The notes: generated by a model from the letters alone, not told the origin. A stretch of 64,000 nucleotides of DNA from Polynucleobacter sp. es-EL-1 (GCF_018687975.1 NZ_CP061310.1:372001-436000); one strand, 5' to 3'. Positions 32,417 through 42,087 are shown, numbered from the stretch's first letter. Numbers and translations: made by a program.

Positions 32417-33601
32417 ATGCTAAAACTTGATAATCACCTATCTGGACGTCATTTCCTGCATATTCCAGGTCCTAGCCCAGTACCTTCACGCCTTTTGCGT
32501 GCCATTAGTTATCAGACAATTGACCATCGCGGTCCTGAGTTTGGTCAATTTGGCCTTCAGGTGCTAGATGGCATTAAGAAGATTTTCAAGACTGAACAGC
32601 CTGTGATTATTTATTCGGCATCTGGAACGGGTTCGTGGGAAGGCGCTTTGGTGAACGTTCTTAATCCCGGGGACAAGGTACTGTTCTATGAAACTGGACA
32701 GTTTGCTAATTTGTGGCGTGCTTTAGGTAAGCGTTTGGGTTTAGATGTCGAAGTAGTGGGTAAGCCTGGTCAAGATACCTGGCGCTGGGGTGTAGATGCA
32801 TCAGTTATTGAAGAGCGTTTACGCAAAGATACTGGCCACGAAATTAAAGCGGTTTGCGTGGTACATAACGAAACATCAACTGGCGTTACTTCCAATATCG
32901 CAGCGGTTCGCAAAGCCATTGATTCATTAAAACATCCAGCTTTGCTATTGGTTGATAGCGTATCTGGCTTGGGCTCTGCCGATTACGAGCACGATAAGTG
33001 GGGTGCTGACGTCACTATTTCTGGCTCGCAAAAAGGCTTGATGTTGCCTCCTGGTATTGGCTTTAATGCCCTATCAGCTAAGGCGATTGAGGCTAGCAAG
33101 GCAAACAAAATGCCAAAAGCATATTGGGCATGGGATGAGATTCTAGAGTCCAATAAATCAGGCTACTGGCCAACAACGCCAAGCACCAATTTAATGTACG
33201 GCTTACACGAGGCTTTGGACATGATGATGGCTGAGGGCTTGGACAATATTTTTGCTCGTCACCAGCGTCTAGCAGGTGCTTGCCGTGAGGCGGTCAATGC
33301 ATGGGGCTTGGAGATTCAGTGCCAAGACAAGGATTGTTACTCCCCAGTGCTCACTTGTATCGCTGTGCCAGAAGGTATGGATGCGGATAAGTTGCGCAAG
33401 CATGCTCTGGAAAAATTCAATCTTTCCTTGGGTACTGGGCTAGGAAAAATTAAAGGTAAAGCCTTCCGTATCGGCCATTTAGGTGACTGTAATGAGCTGA
33501 GTTTGATGGCTGCGCTTTCTGGAGTAGAGATGAGTTTGGGCGCTATGGGCTATAAACCGAAGGCTAGCGGGGTGGTAGCTGCCCAAGAATTCCTCAAATA
33601 A
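32417..33601 (+). CDS. Class V aminotransferase (serine/alanine-glyoxylate aminotransferase type)
   Basis: A 394-residue PLP enzyme. 'PGPSPVPSRLLRAI' near 18-30 is the usual N-terminal substrate loop, 'SGTGSWEGALVN' near 69-80 contacts PLP phosphate, Asp180 ('LVDSVSGLGS') contacts the pyridine N, and Lys206 ('SGSQKGLMLPPG') forms the Schiff base. The family transfers the amino group of serine or alanine to glyoxylate, forming glycine. It is divergent from a GntR regulator and a 2-hydroxyacid dehydrogenase that could make glyoxylate. Amino donor cannot be fixed by eye. Confidence 0.9.
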   Translation: MLKLDNHLSGRHFLHIPGPSPVPSRLLRAISYQTIDHRGPEFGQFGLQVLDGIKKIFKTEQPVIIYSASGTGSWEGALVNVLNPGDKVLFYETGQFANLWRALGKRLGLDVEVVGKPGQDTWRWGVDASVIEERLRKDTGHEIKAVCVVHNETSTGVTSNIAAVRKAIDSLKHPALLLVDSVSGLGSADYEHDKWGADVTISGSQKGLMLPPGIGFNALSAKAIEASKANKMPKAYWAWDEILESNKSGYWPTTPSTNLMYGLHEALDMMMAEGLDNIFARHQRLAGACREAVNAWGLEIQCQDKDCYSPVLTCIAVPEGMDADKLRKHALEKFNLSLGTGLGKIKGKAFRIGHLGDCNELSLMAALSGVEMSLGAMGYKPKASGVVAAQEFLK

Positions 33602-33621
33602 TCAGTAAGTTGGGTGGAGAC

Positions 33622-33665
33622 AGGGTGTAGTCGGATTTATGAAGATAAGTCTGCCTACACCCTTT
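33622..33665 (+). terminator. Hairpin after the aminotransferase gene
   Basis: A 9-bp perfect stem (33622-33630 and 33655-33663) with inner partial pairing and a 24-base apical region, followed by TTTATAAT. It lies 20 bases after the stop codon and probably ends or attenuates the transcript. Confidence 0.65.
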
Positions 33666-33672
33666 ATAATTC

Positions 33673-33695
33673 AAGTACTTGTATTGATAGTACTT
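33673..33695. promoter_or_regulatory. Inverted repeat upstream of the GlcG/HbpS-like gene
   Basis: AAGTACT (33673-33679) and AGTACTT (33689-33695) form a perfect 7-bp inverted repeat with a 9-base spacer, 38 bases before the GlcG-like start. It may be an operator or a leader hairpin. Confidence 0.45.
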
Positions 33696-33732
33696 TCATC
33701 AAATAAAACAATTCGAGACAGAAAGATTAACC

Positions 33733-34140
33733 ATGTTGGCTACTAAACCTTATTTAACTCAGGCTGATGTTCAAAAGATTTTGGATGCAGCAAATAAACA
33801 CGCTCAAGAAAATAATTTTGCGGTGACGATTGCGGTTTGTGATGATGGTGGCCACGTTTTGGGTTTAATCCGTCGCGATGGTTGTGCGCCAGTATCTGCC
33901 TATATTGCGCAAGAGAAGGCGCGTACGGCAGCAATGGGTAAGCGCGAGAGCCGTGTTTACGAAGAAATTATTAATAATGGACGCATCTCCTTTTTATCTG
34001 CTCCACATATTTCGGGCATGTTAGAAGGTGGCGTCAATATCGAGGTAAATGGGTTTACCATCGGCGCAGTCGGCGTTTCCGGCGTTAAATCGACCGAGGA
34101 TGCGCAGACTGCAAAAGCTGGCATTGCGGCCATCCTGTAA
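33733..34140 (+). CDS. GlcG/HbpS-like heme-binding-fold protein
   Basis: A 135-residue single-domain protein of the GlcG/HbpS family: 'LTQADVQKILDAANKHA', 'AVTIAVCDDGGHVLGLIRRDG', 'AYIAQEKARTAA' and the C-terminal 'GAVGVSGVKSTEDAQTAKAG'. E. coli GlcG lies in the glycolate operon; HbpS is a heme-responsive sensor. Biochemical role is unknown in most members. It follows the aminotransferase after a 131-base gap with a hairpin, and its link with the 2-hydroxyacid locus agrees with the GlcG theme. The rhlE start is only six bases past its stop. Confidence 0.85.
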   Translation: MLATKPYLTQADVQKILDAANKHAQENNFAVTIAVCDDGGHVLGLIRRDGCAPVSAYIAQEKARTAAMGKRESRVYEEIINNGRISFLSAPHISGMLEGGVNIEVNGFTIGAVGVSGVKSTEDAQTAKAGIAAIL

Positions 34141-34146
34141 GTTACC

Positions 34147-35541
34147 TTGACAAATACTGTTCCTGAAATAAATTCCCCGACCGGCGCTACTGCTACTGAT
34201 AGTAGCGCCCCTCAAGCAGCCATTACATTTGCTGATTTTGGTTTAGATCCGAAGATTCAAAAAGCGGTATCTGAACAGGGTTACAACACCCCAACTCCGA
34301 TTCAAGCGCAATCTATTCCGCATGTATTAGCGGGACGCGATCTGATGGGCGCTGCCCAAACTGGTACTGGCAAGACTGCCGCTTTTGTTCTGCCGATTAT
34401 TCAGCAGATTCTGCGTCACGCTAGCAGTAGTGCCTCGCCTGCACGTCATCCGATTCGTGCGCTGGTACTAACGCCCACCAGAGAGTTGGCTGTTCAAGTA
34501 GCTGAGAATGCAGCTGCCTATTCCAAGCATACTGATCTGCGCGCTGCCGTAGTTTATGGTGGCGTGGACATGAAAGAACAGGTTGCAATGCTACGTAATG
34601 GCGTGGAAATTTTGATTGCCACCCCAGGCCGTTTGTTAGATCACATTGGTTCAAAAGTTGCTAATCTTTCCCAGGTGGAAATCTTAGTATTAGATGAGGC
34701 GGACCGTATGTTAGATATGGGTTTCTTACCCGATCTTCAGCGCATCATTGATTTGATTCCAGCTCAGCGTCAAACACTATTGTTCTCAGCAACTTTTTCG
34801 CCTGAAATTAAAAAGTTAGCGCAAAGCTATTTACGGACTCCAGTGACGGTTGAAGTGGCACGTCAAAATGCTGCTGCAGATACTGTCAAGCAGGTAGTGC
34901 ACATGGTCTCGAGCGCTGATAAGCAGCGTGCCATTGTGAAAGTTTTAGAGGCACGAACACGGCAAGGCCTATCGCGTCAATGCATCATTTTTACTAATAG
35001 TCGTTTAGGCTGCGCACGCTTGGCTCGGGCTTTAGAGCGCGATGGCATTAAGGCAGGCGCAATTCATGGAGATAAGAGTCAGGGTGAGCGCACTCTTACC
35101 TTGGATGCGTTTAAGTCTGGAGCAATTGAAGCATTGGTGGCAACCGATGTTGCAGCCCGTGGTTTAGATATTCCTTCAATGCCATGTGTGATTAATCACG
35201 AATTGCCTTTTAATGCGGAAGACTTTATTCACCGCATTGGTCGAACTGGGCGCGCTGGCAGTAAAGGCGATGCTATCGCTTTGGTTGATGATAGTGAAAA
35301 GCGCTTGCTTGATGACATTGAGAAATTAATGAAGCGCAAGTTGGAGGTGGCGCCACTACCATCTGTGAAGACTGAGCCAGGACAAACTTCAGACCCATTT
35401 TTTTACAAGCCTTATGAGGCTAGCTCGGCACAAAAGACTGCAGCCGATGTTGGTGCCGCAAAGCCTGAAGAGAAGAAGGCGGGTATTACTCCAGCAAGAC
35501 CGGCTGTAGGCGCTTTGCTGGGTGGCTTTAAGAAAAAATAG
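34147..35541 (+). CDS. rhlE: DEAD-box RNA helicase, RhlE type
   Basis: A 464-residue ATP-dependent RNA helicase. It starts with the Q motif ('FADFGLDPKIQKAVSEQGY', 'PTPIQAQSIP'), then motif I 'AQTGTGKT', Ia 'LTPTRELA', II 'DEAD', III 'SAT', V 'ATDVAARGLD' and VI 'HRIGRTGRAG'. A short basic tail follows. Start is TTG at 34147, six bases after the GlcG-like stop, with only a weak ribosome site, so translation may be coupled. The 3' end overlaps convergent gluQ by 14 bases. Confidence 0.93.
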   Translation: MTNTVPEINSPTGATATDSSAPQAAITFADFGLDPKIQKAVSEQGYNTPTPIQAQSIPHVLAGRDLMGAAQTGTGKTAAFVLPIIQQILRHASSSASPARHPIRALVLTPTRELAVQVAENAAAYSKHTDLRAAVVYGGVDMKEQVAMLRNGVEILIATPGRLLDHIGSKVANLSQVEILVLDEADRMLDMGFLPDLQRIIDLIPAQRQTLLFSATFSPEIKKLAQSYLRTPVTVEVARQNAAADTVKQVVHMVSSADKQRAIVKVLEARTRQGLSRQCIIFTNSRLGCARLARALERDGIKAGAIHGDKSQGERTLTLDAFKSGAIEALVATDVAARGLDIPSMPCVINHELPFNAEDFIHRIGRTGRAGSKGDAIALVDDSEKRLLDDIEKLMKRKLEVAPLPSVKTEPGQTSDPFFYKPYEASSAQKTAADVGAAKPEEKKAGITPARPAVGALLGGFKKK

Positions 35542-36481
35542 ACGAATTTTTCCAAGCCTGAGTAGCTGCGAGAAGCCACTGCGCAACAGAAATATTCTCT
35601 CCATCGGGCAAGTTTCTCAAACCTAGGTGGATCCCAGCTTTGCGCAATTGCGCTAAGACCGCCCTTGGATCTTCTGTGGGAATGGCAGTTGCTAAAGTTT
35701 GCTTACTGAGTTTTTCACCATGAACATCAAGCACAAGTGGTAGATGCAGATATTGAGGATGCTTGTACCCTAAAATATTCTGCAAATGCATTTGTCTTCC
35801 AGTATTGCTTGCTAGATCTTGGCCGCGCACTACGTGCGTAATGCCTTGCTGCGCATCATCTATCACTACGGCTAGTTGGTAGGTGAATAATCCGTCCCGA
35901 CGACGTAAGACAAAATCCCCCACTTCATGGCTGAGGTTCTGACTTTGATGTCCCATGATCAGATCATCAAAATCCATAATTAGTTTAGGGGGCAATTCCA
36001 GCCTCCAGGCGGCGTTAGTAATTAAATCAATATCTTTTTGAACGGTGCCTATTTCTTGGGGCCTGCAAGTCCCTGGATAGACAATTTCTTGGTTGCGCAC
36101 TGGAGTAGTGCCTCTGGCTTCTAATTCCTCCAAAATAGTCTGTCTAGAGCAGGTGCAGGGGTAGATCAAATGAAGCTCGTTTAAGCGCTCCAAAGCGCTT
36201 TGGTAGTGATCTAGATGCTTCGACTGCCAGCTAACATCCTCATCCCAGCGAAGGCCATAGGCCATTAATTGGTGCATGATTTCTTGGTCAGCTCCAGCAA
36301 CACAGCGTGGAGTGTCGATATCTTCTATTCGAAGAAGCCATTTCCCTTGGTTAGCCCGAGCATCCAGCCAGCTTCCAAGGGCTGCAACCAAGGATCCAGC
36401 ATGAAGGGGGCCAGTGGGCGAGGGGGCAAATCGCCCGCGATAGCCCTTGTGTGGGGGTGGAGAGTTTTTGGGGTTCGGCAC
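35528..36481 (-). CDS. gluQ: Glutamyl-Q tRNA(Asp) synthetase
   Basis: A 317-residue truncated GluRS paralogue that attaches glutamate to queuosine in tRNA-Asp. The HIGH-type motif is 'APSPTGPLHAGS' (19-30); the zinc-binding stretch has 'YPCTCS' and a later Cys in 'YPGTCRP'; the KMSKS counterpart is 'EKLSKQT'. The C-terminal anticodon-binding domain of GluRS is absent, as expected. Start appears to be GTG at 36481, only 15 bases from the dnaE start. queG in the same window supplies its queuosine substrate pathway. Confidence 0.92.
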   Translation of the reverse strand: MPNPKNSPPPHKGYRGRFAPSPTGPLHAGSLVAALGSWLDARANQGKWLLRIEDIDTPRCVAGADQEIMHQLMAYGLRWDEDVSWQSKHLDHYQSALERLNELHLIYPCTCSRQTILEELEARGTTPVRNQEIVYPGTCRPQEIGTVQKDIDLITNAAWRLELPPKLIMDFDDLIMGHQSQNLSHEVGDFVLRRRDGLFTYQLAVVIDDAQQGITHVVRGQDLASNTGRQMHLQNILGYKHPQYLHLPLVLDVHGEKLSKQTLATAIPTEDPRAVLAQLRKAGIHLGLRNLPDGENISVAQWLLAATQAWKNSSIFS

Positions 36482-36496
36482 AGCTAAAATGATCTC

Positions 36497-39400
36497 ATGG
36501 CTTCACCCCGTTTTGTTCATCTTCGCATCCATTCCGAGTTTTCAATCACGGATGGTGTCGTTCGCATTGACGATGCGGTCGCCGCTGCTCAAAAAGATGA
36601 AATGGGGGCTTTAGCCCTTACCGATCTGAGTAATTTATTTGGTTTAGTGCGTTTTTACACTGCTGCACGTTCTGGCGGGATTAAGCCTATTGCTGGAGCG
36701 GATGTATGGATTAGCAACCCCCAGGACCCAGATCAGCCATATCGCCTGCTATTACTGGTTCAAAACCACTCTGGTTACCTGAATTTATGTCAGTTGCTCA
36801 GCAGAGCTTCTTTAGACAATCAGTCGCGGGGTCGCGCTGAAATCGATCCTCAATGGTTTAGTGAGCCAGCTGCCAAAGCGGAAGATAAAGCGGCAAAGAA
36901 AACCCTATCCAATGGTTTGATTGCATTGTCTGCTGGTCGCTGGGGAGATGTTGGGGTAGCCCTCTTGGCGGGACAAGAAGAGCAGGCTAAACAGGCGGCA
37001 AAACGTTGGGAAGCATTATTCCCAAATGCTTTTTATATTGAGGTCCAGCGTGGTGGTCATCCCCAAGATGAGCAGCACCTGCAATTAGCCTGCCATCTTG
37101 CAAGCGATCTGGATTTGCCGGTTGTTGCCACACACCCTGTGCAGTTTATGCAAAAGAGTGATTTCACGGCACATGAGGCGCGTGTCTGTATTGCTGAAGG
37201 TGAGTTGTTGGGTAACCCACGCCGCCAAAAGAAATTTAATGAAGAGCAATATTTTTTATCTCAAGCAGAGATGGAAAGGCGCTTTGCTGATTTGCCTATT
37301 GCGCTTGCAAATTCGGTAGAGATTGCCAAGCGTTGCAATCTTTCTCTCACTCTTGGCCAGCCCCGCCTTCCTGATTTTCCGACGCCACCTGGTATTACCC
37401 TCGATGAGTATTTATTAGCGCAATCTGAGATTGGTCTTAAGCGCCATATGGAACGCAATTTCCCAGACGCAGAAGTGCGCGCTAAAGAGGAGGCGCGCTA
37501 TCACGAGCGCTTGGTCTTTGAGGTGAAAACGATTTCACAGATGGGGTTCCCAGGCTACTTCTTGATCGTTGCCGACTTTATTAACTGGGCGAAAAATAAT
37601 GGCGTACCTGTGGGGCCTGGCCGTGGATCAGGCGCAGGTTCTTTGGTGGCCTATTCTCTCGGTATTACTGATCTCGATCCACTGCGCTACAACTTACTGT
37701 TTGAGCGCTTTCTCAATCCAGAGCGGGTATCGATGCCCGACTTTGATATCGACTTTTGTCAGCATGGGCGCGATCGCGTTATTCAGTACGTCAAAGATAA
37801 ATACGGCAAAGATGCAGTTAGCCAGATTGCGACGTTTGGAACTATGGCAGCGCGAGCAGCGATTCGTGACGTAGGACGCGTGCTCGAGCAGGGTTATAAC
37901 TTTGTTGATGGCATTGCAAAACTCATTCCAAATAAGCCCGGTCAATATATGACCATTGAGATGGCGAAGAAGGAAGAGAAGCAATTAGCTGAACGAGAGA
38001 AGAATGAAGATGAGGTGCGTCAGCTTTTGTCCTTAGCGCAGCAGTTAGAGGGAATGACTCGAAATGTGGGTATGCATGCAGGAGGAGTGTTAATTGCGCC
38101 GGGACGTTTGACGGATTTCTGTCCTCTCTATACGCAGGAAACGAAAGATCAAGATAGTAGCTCTGTCATTAGTCAATTCGATAAGGATGATGTTGAAGCA
38201 ATTGGCTTAGTGAAGTTTGACTTCTTGGGTTTGACGACGCTGACGATTTTGGCGGCTGCTGAGAAATGGATTAAGACACTCCATGCTGATCGTCGGGATT
38301 GGAATATAGGCGAGATTCCACTCGATGATCAAAAGGCATTTGAGGTTCTAAAAAATGCCAATACTGTAGCCGTCTTCCAGCTAGAAAGTCGTGGCATGCA
38401 GGGCATGCTTCGCGAAGCCAAGCCAGACCGCTTTGAAGACATTATTGCGCTCGTTGCGCTTTACCGCCCAGGCCCAATGGACCTCATTCCAGACTTTATT
38501 GAGCGTAAGCATGGGCGTCAAAAAGTTGAGTATCCAGACCCTCGTATCGAGCCTGTTTTGCAAGAAACCTACGGCATCATGGTGTATCAAGAGCAGGTGA
38601 TGCAGATGGCCCAGATGATTGGGGGCTACTCATTGGGTGGCGCCGATATGCTGCGTCGGGCGATGGGTAAGAAAAAGCCAGAAGAGATGGCACAGCATCG
38701 CAAGATTTTTAGTGATGGTGCTAAAGCTGGTGGTATTAGTGAAGGCAAAGCAAACGAAATCTACGATTTGATGGAACGTTTTGCGGGCTATGGTTTTAAT
38801 AAATCGCATGCTGCAGCATATGCTTTATTGGCTTATCAAACAGCTTGGTTAAAAGCGTACTACCCAGCAGAATTTATGGCGGCCAACTTATCACTCGCGA
38901 TGGATGACACCGATAAGGTGAAGATCCTGTACGACGATTGTTTGGTAAACCAGATTAGAGTCTTTTCACCAGACATTAATACAGGCGTGTATGTATTTAC
39001 ACCACTGAGAGCACCAGATGCTGCTCCTGATGCACCTATTAGCCATATTCGCTATGGATTGGGTGCAGTAAGGGGAACTGGTGAGGCTGCAATCGAAGCA
39101 ATTGTGAAGGCGCGTGAGAGCGGTGGCCCATTTAAAGATCTTTTTGATTTTTGTGCACGGGTTGATCGCAGACAAGTCAACCGCCGTGCAATCGAGGCTT
39201 TAATGCGTGCGGGTGCCTTTGATAGTTTGTATAAAGACAGCGTTCCTGCTGGTGGAAATCTATACGATATTCGCTCTACTTTATTAGCCTCTTTGGCGCG
39301 CGCTATTGAAGCTGCTGAGCAGGCTGAGGCATCTATTAACCAGGTGAGTTTGTTTGAGGCGGCTGGTGAAGCTGATCGCCATCTGCCTGAATTAGTGCGT

Positions 39401-40114
39401 GAGCCAGTCTGGTCTGAAAAAAAGCGCTTGCAAGAAGAAAAGACTGCTTTAGGTCTTTGCTTAACTGGACATATGTTTGATGCGTACCGCGAAGAAACAT
39501 CACACTTTATTCGTCAACCGCTAGCTAAGGTGACTGAGGGCAAAGATCAATTGATTGCTGGCATTATTACTTCTGCCCGAATGTTGACTGGCCAACGTGG
39601 TCGCATGATGATTGCCACGATTGATGATGGTTCTGCTGCAATTGAAGTAACTCTGTACAGTGAAGTTTATGAACCGAATCGCTCTTGGCTCAAAGAAGAT
39701 GAATTGTTGGTTGCCAAGGTGAACGTCACGCCGGATAAGTTTTCGGGCGGTATGAGAATTGTTTCTGAGGCGGTAATGGATATCACTGGTGCACGTATGC
39801 GCTTTGCGCGCAATGTACATCTCAATATCGAGGCTGGTATTGATCTAAAGTCTCTGCGAAGTCAGCTTGGACCCTATCTGATGAGCAATCGAGTACGCGA
39901 TCCAAAACTCGGCCCTGCTATTGCTTCGATGTCCAGTGGTAATGAGGGAATGAAGGGTTTGATATTGACTGCTGCCGTCACTACCAGTGGTGGGGCTTGT
40001 TTGATGCAATTTCCGGAAGAGTTGCGCATTTATCCCGATGATGCTTGCTTGCATAGCCTCAATCAAATCTTGGCAGCCAAGCAAAGCAATTTAGTGCAAG
40101 TTCAGTACCACTAA
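36497..40114 (+). CDS. dnaE: DNA polymerase III alpha subunit
   Basis: A 1205-residue replicative polymerase, close to the usual 1160 or more. The PHP domain starts at once ('FVHLRIHSEFSITDG'). The catalytic acids lie in 'MPDFDIDFCQHGR', Asp415 and Asp417; the third is expected in the later palm segment ('VKFDFLGLTTL'). 'GPGRGSGAGSLVAY' and 'ERFLNPERVSMPD' are family hallmarks. A C-terminal OB-fold and tau-binding region follow ('LIAGIITSARMLTGQRGRM'). It has 15 bases to divergent gluQ and 10 to the convergent heptosyltransferase. Confidence 0.98.
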   Translation: MASPRFVHLRIHSEFSITDGVVRIDDAVAAAQKDEMGALALTDLSNLFGLVRFYTAARSGGIKPIAGADVWISNPQDPDQPYRLLLLVQNHSGYLNLCQLLSRASLDNQSRGRAEIDPQWFSEPAAKAEDKAAKKTLSNGLIALSAGRWGDVGVALLAGQEEQAKQAAKRWEALFPNAFYIEVQRGGHPQDEQHLQLACHLASDLDLPVVATHPVQFMQKSDFTAHEARVCIAEGELLGNPRRQKKFNEEQYFLSQAEMERRFADLPIALANSVEIAKRCNLSLTLGQPRLPDFPTPPGITLDEYLLAQSEIGLKRHMERNFPDAEVRAKEEARYHERLVFEVKTISQMGFPGYFLIVADFINWAKNNGVPVGPGRGSGAGSLVAYSLGITDLDPLRYNLLFERFLNPERVSMPDFDIDFCQHGRDRVIQYVKDKYGKDAVSQIATFGTMAARAAIRDVGRVLEQGYNFVDGIAKLIPNKPGQYMTIEMAKKEEKQLAEREKNEDEVRQLLSLAQQLEGMTRNVGMHAGGVLIAPGRLTDFCPLYTQETKDQDSSSVISQFDKDDVEAIGLVKFDFLGLTTLTILAAAEKWIKTLHADRRDWNIGEIPLDDQKAFEVLKNANTVAVFQLESRGMQGMLREAKPDRFEDIIALVALYRPGPMDLIPDFIERKHGRQKVEYPDPRIEPVLQETYGIMVYQEQVMQMAQMIGGYSLGGADMLRRAMGKKKPEEMAQHRKIFSDGAKAGGISEGKANEIYDLMERFAGYGFNKSHAAAYALLAYQTAWLKAYYPAEFMAANLSLAMDDTDKVKILYDDCLVNQIRVFSPDINTGVYVFTPLRAPDAAPDAPISHIRYGLGAVRGTGEAAIEAIVKARESGGPFKDLFDFCARVDRRQVNRRAIEALMRAGAFDSLYKDSVPAGGNLYDIRSTLLASLARAIEAAEQAEASINQVSLFEAAGEADRHLPELVREPVWSEKKRLQEEKTALGLCLTGHMFDAYREETSHFIRQPLAKVTEGKDQLIAGIITSARMLTGQRGRMMIATIDDGSAAIEVTLYSEVYEPNRSWLKEDELLVAKVNVTPDKFSGGMRIVSEAVMDITGARMRFARNVHLNIEAGIDLKSLRSQLGPYLMSNRVRDPKLGPAIASMSSGNEGMKGLILTAAVTTSGGACLMQFPEELRIYPDDACLHSLNQILAAKQSNLVQVQYH

Positions 40115-40124
40115 AAATCAACTG

Positions 40125-41282
40125 CTATTGTTGAGTGGCACTTTGCAGTGCCTCTATCACTTGGGATGGCTCAAGGTGGTCCAGACATTCGCTATTGCTG
40201 CTAGCTTTATCCTCGCAACCCGCTTTGCGACACGGCACACACTCTCCAGGACCTTGCAAGATAGTGATATTGCCAACGGTTTGTGAGCGAGCTCTTAACG
40301 CATATGGCTGCTCACCCATAAAGCCATTTGGCCATGGACCAAAGTTTGTTGGTGGGGTCGGTCCAAAAAGGGTAATGGTTGGAGTGTTACAGGCTGCTGC
40401 TAAATGGGTAATTGACGTATCTACGCCAACATAGGCAAGAGCCCCGCGAATCAGTGTTCCAGCTTGCGGAATGGAAAGCTCACCCAGAGTATTGACGACG
40501 TGTTGGCGAATCTGTGGATCTAGTAAAGACAAAATATCATGATTGAGTTGTAAATCCTGCTTGGCAGGTGAGGCGCTGAGGACTACTTGCCAACCTTGTT
40601 TCACAATCCAGGTAATGAGCGTTTGCCAGTAGGCAAGCGGCCAGCGCTTATAGGCTGTTAAGGGGCCCGGGTGAACAACAACATAGGGTGAGCGCAGTTG
40701 GTTTGCAACTCCTGGCGATAATGCTTCTCCAGCAGGAGGGGTTACTGAAATTGGCTTATTAAATACATCATGAGGATTTGGATAAAACACCTCAAGTAGG
40801 CGCAGTTTTTCAGCAATGACATGTTGAGCAAAGTAATCTACATCGACTGTATGCAGGGATATGAATTTTTTCCAAGCATTTTGCTTTTCACTTTTACTGC
40901 GCTTGGTTTTATCTTGCTCCGTGAGGCCTTGGGGGTGACCCCCTAAAACACCGACTCTACGGCGGGCTGCCATGAGGCCGTAAAGATAAGCGCGATCACT
41001 GGGCTGAGTCACTATGGCTAAATCATAGCGCTGAAAGAGTCGCCCAATCAAAGAGAGGTATTCACCAAAACTAGGTCGATCAGAAGTTTCAATCACCTTG
41101 CTAATGTTGGGATTGCCTTTGAGCATGCCCAGCTTGCCGCGATAGCCCAAAAAATGAAATTCGGCATCTGGCCAAAGCTCCCGCGCTTTTTCTATTAAGG
41201 GTGTAGTTACTAGAACATCACCAATCTGGCGGGTAGCGATAAATAAAACTTTTTGTGGCTTCAATTTTGAAACTATTGTCAT
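40125..41282 (-). CDS. Glycosyltransferase family 9 (heptosyltransferase-like)
   Basis: A 385-residue protein of the ADP-heptose:LPS heptosyltransferase family. 'IGDVLVTTPLIEKARELWP' at the start and 'GPLTAYKRWPLAYW' and 'IPQAGTLIRGALAYVGVDTSITHLAAA' are family landmarks, the last binding the ADP-sugar. The C-terminus 'CVPCRKAGCEDK...C' holds clustered cysteines. It is the last gene of a three-gene LPS-core unit. Which core position it acts on is unknown (it could also be a WaaC/WaaF/WaaQ type). Confidence 0.85.
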   Translation of the reverse strand: MTIVSKLKPQKVLFIATRQIGDVLVTTPLIEKARELWPDAEFHFLGYRGKLGMLKGNPNISKVIETSDRPSFGEYLSLIGRLFQRYDLAIVTQPSDRAYLYGLMAARRRVGVLGGHPQGLTEQDKTKRSKSEKQNAWKKFISLHTVDVDYFAQHVIAEKLRLLEVFYPNPHDVFNKPISVTPPAGEALSPGVANQLRSPYVVVHPGPLTAYKRWPLAYWQTLITWIVKQGWQVVLSASPAKQDLQLNHDILSLLDPQIRQHVVNTLGELSIPQAGTLIRGALAYVGVDTSITHLAAACNTPTITLFGPTPPTNFGPWPNGFMGEQPYALRARSQTVGNITILQGPGECVPCRKAGCEDKASSNSECLDHLEPSQVIEALQSATQQ

Positions 41283-41304
41283 AGATTTTTATTGAGCAAT
41301 CGGA

Positions 41305-42087
41305 TTATTGAGCTGCTTTAGCAAGAATCTTTTCACGTACATGACGTGCGTTCTCTGCTGCATGTGATTGATCATTAATGCGATGATGTAGATGCAGAAC
41401 CTCAGTTGACCAAGAGCCAGATTTACGAATAAGCCCGGTGTTCTGCAGTCTAAAAACAAAATCTGCATCTTCATGACCCCATCCAGTCATACTCTCATCG
41501 AAGCCGCCAATAGCCTGAGCATCAGATTTCCAGCAGGCCATATTGCAACCCTTAATACGACGCCAGACAAACTTTCTGTAATTGCGCCAAAAACCATTAC
41601 CCAATTTTATTTTGAGTGGCCAGTACTTGTTAATTCCGCCAGAGGCTCGGAAATTGAGAAGATTTTTCCAGAAATAGGAGTAGTTCCATTGGGGCCATGC
41701 GAGCAACTCTTTAGTTAGCCTATCGCTCAATAAAACACGACTACCCGTGACTAAGTATCCAGGTTCTGAGAGGGTGCGATGCTGCGATACAAAATCAGGC
41801 TGAACAATGCAGTCACCATCTAGGAAAATCAGGTAGTCACCCTGAGCGGCAGTAATTGCCTGATTCAGGATGGCTGTTTTACGAAAGCCTAAATCCTCTT
41901 GCCAGAGATGGGTGATGCTTACTGGAAATCGAGGTTTTATCTCTTCAATGAGATCTCGAGTGTCGCTGCTAGAGCCATCATCGGCAATGATGATTTCAAA
42001 ATCGCGATCTGTTTGAGTGGCAAGCGACTCAAGCGATAGTTTGAGGGCTTGTGGCCAGTTATAGGTAGCCAGAAGAATGGAAATCAT
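41305..42087 (-). CDS. Glycosyltransferase family 2
   Basis: A 260-residue GT-A enzyme. It begins 'ISILLATYNWPQALKLSLESL' with 'IIIADDGSSSDTRDLI' and the metal-binding DxD in 'YLIFLDGDCIVQPDF'. A late 'GGFDESMTGWGHEDADF' matches the GT27-like C-terminal segment of LPS/galactosyl-type transferases. It has no membrane segment. It overlaps the upstream glycosyltransferase by ATGA and precedes the GT9 gene by 22 bases. Likely role: LPS core or cell-surface glycan assembly; donor and acceptor unknown. Confidence 0.85.
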   Translation of the reverse strand: MISILLATYNWPQALKLSLESLATQTDRDFEIIIADDGSSSDTRDLIEEIKPRFPVSITHLWQEDLGFRKTAILNQAITAAQGDYLIFLDGDCIVQPDFVSQHRTLSEPGYLVTGSRVLLSDRLTKELLAWPQWNYSYFWKNLLNFRASGGINKYWPLKIKLGNGFWRNYRKFVWRRIKGCNMACWKSDAQAIGGFDESMTGWGHEDADFVFRLQNTGLIRKSGSWSTEVLHLHHRINDQSHAAENARHVREKILAKAAQ

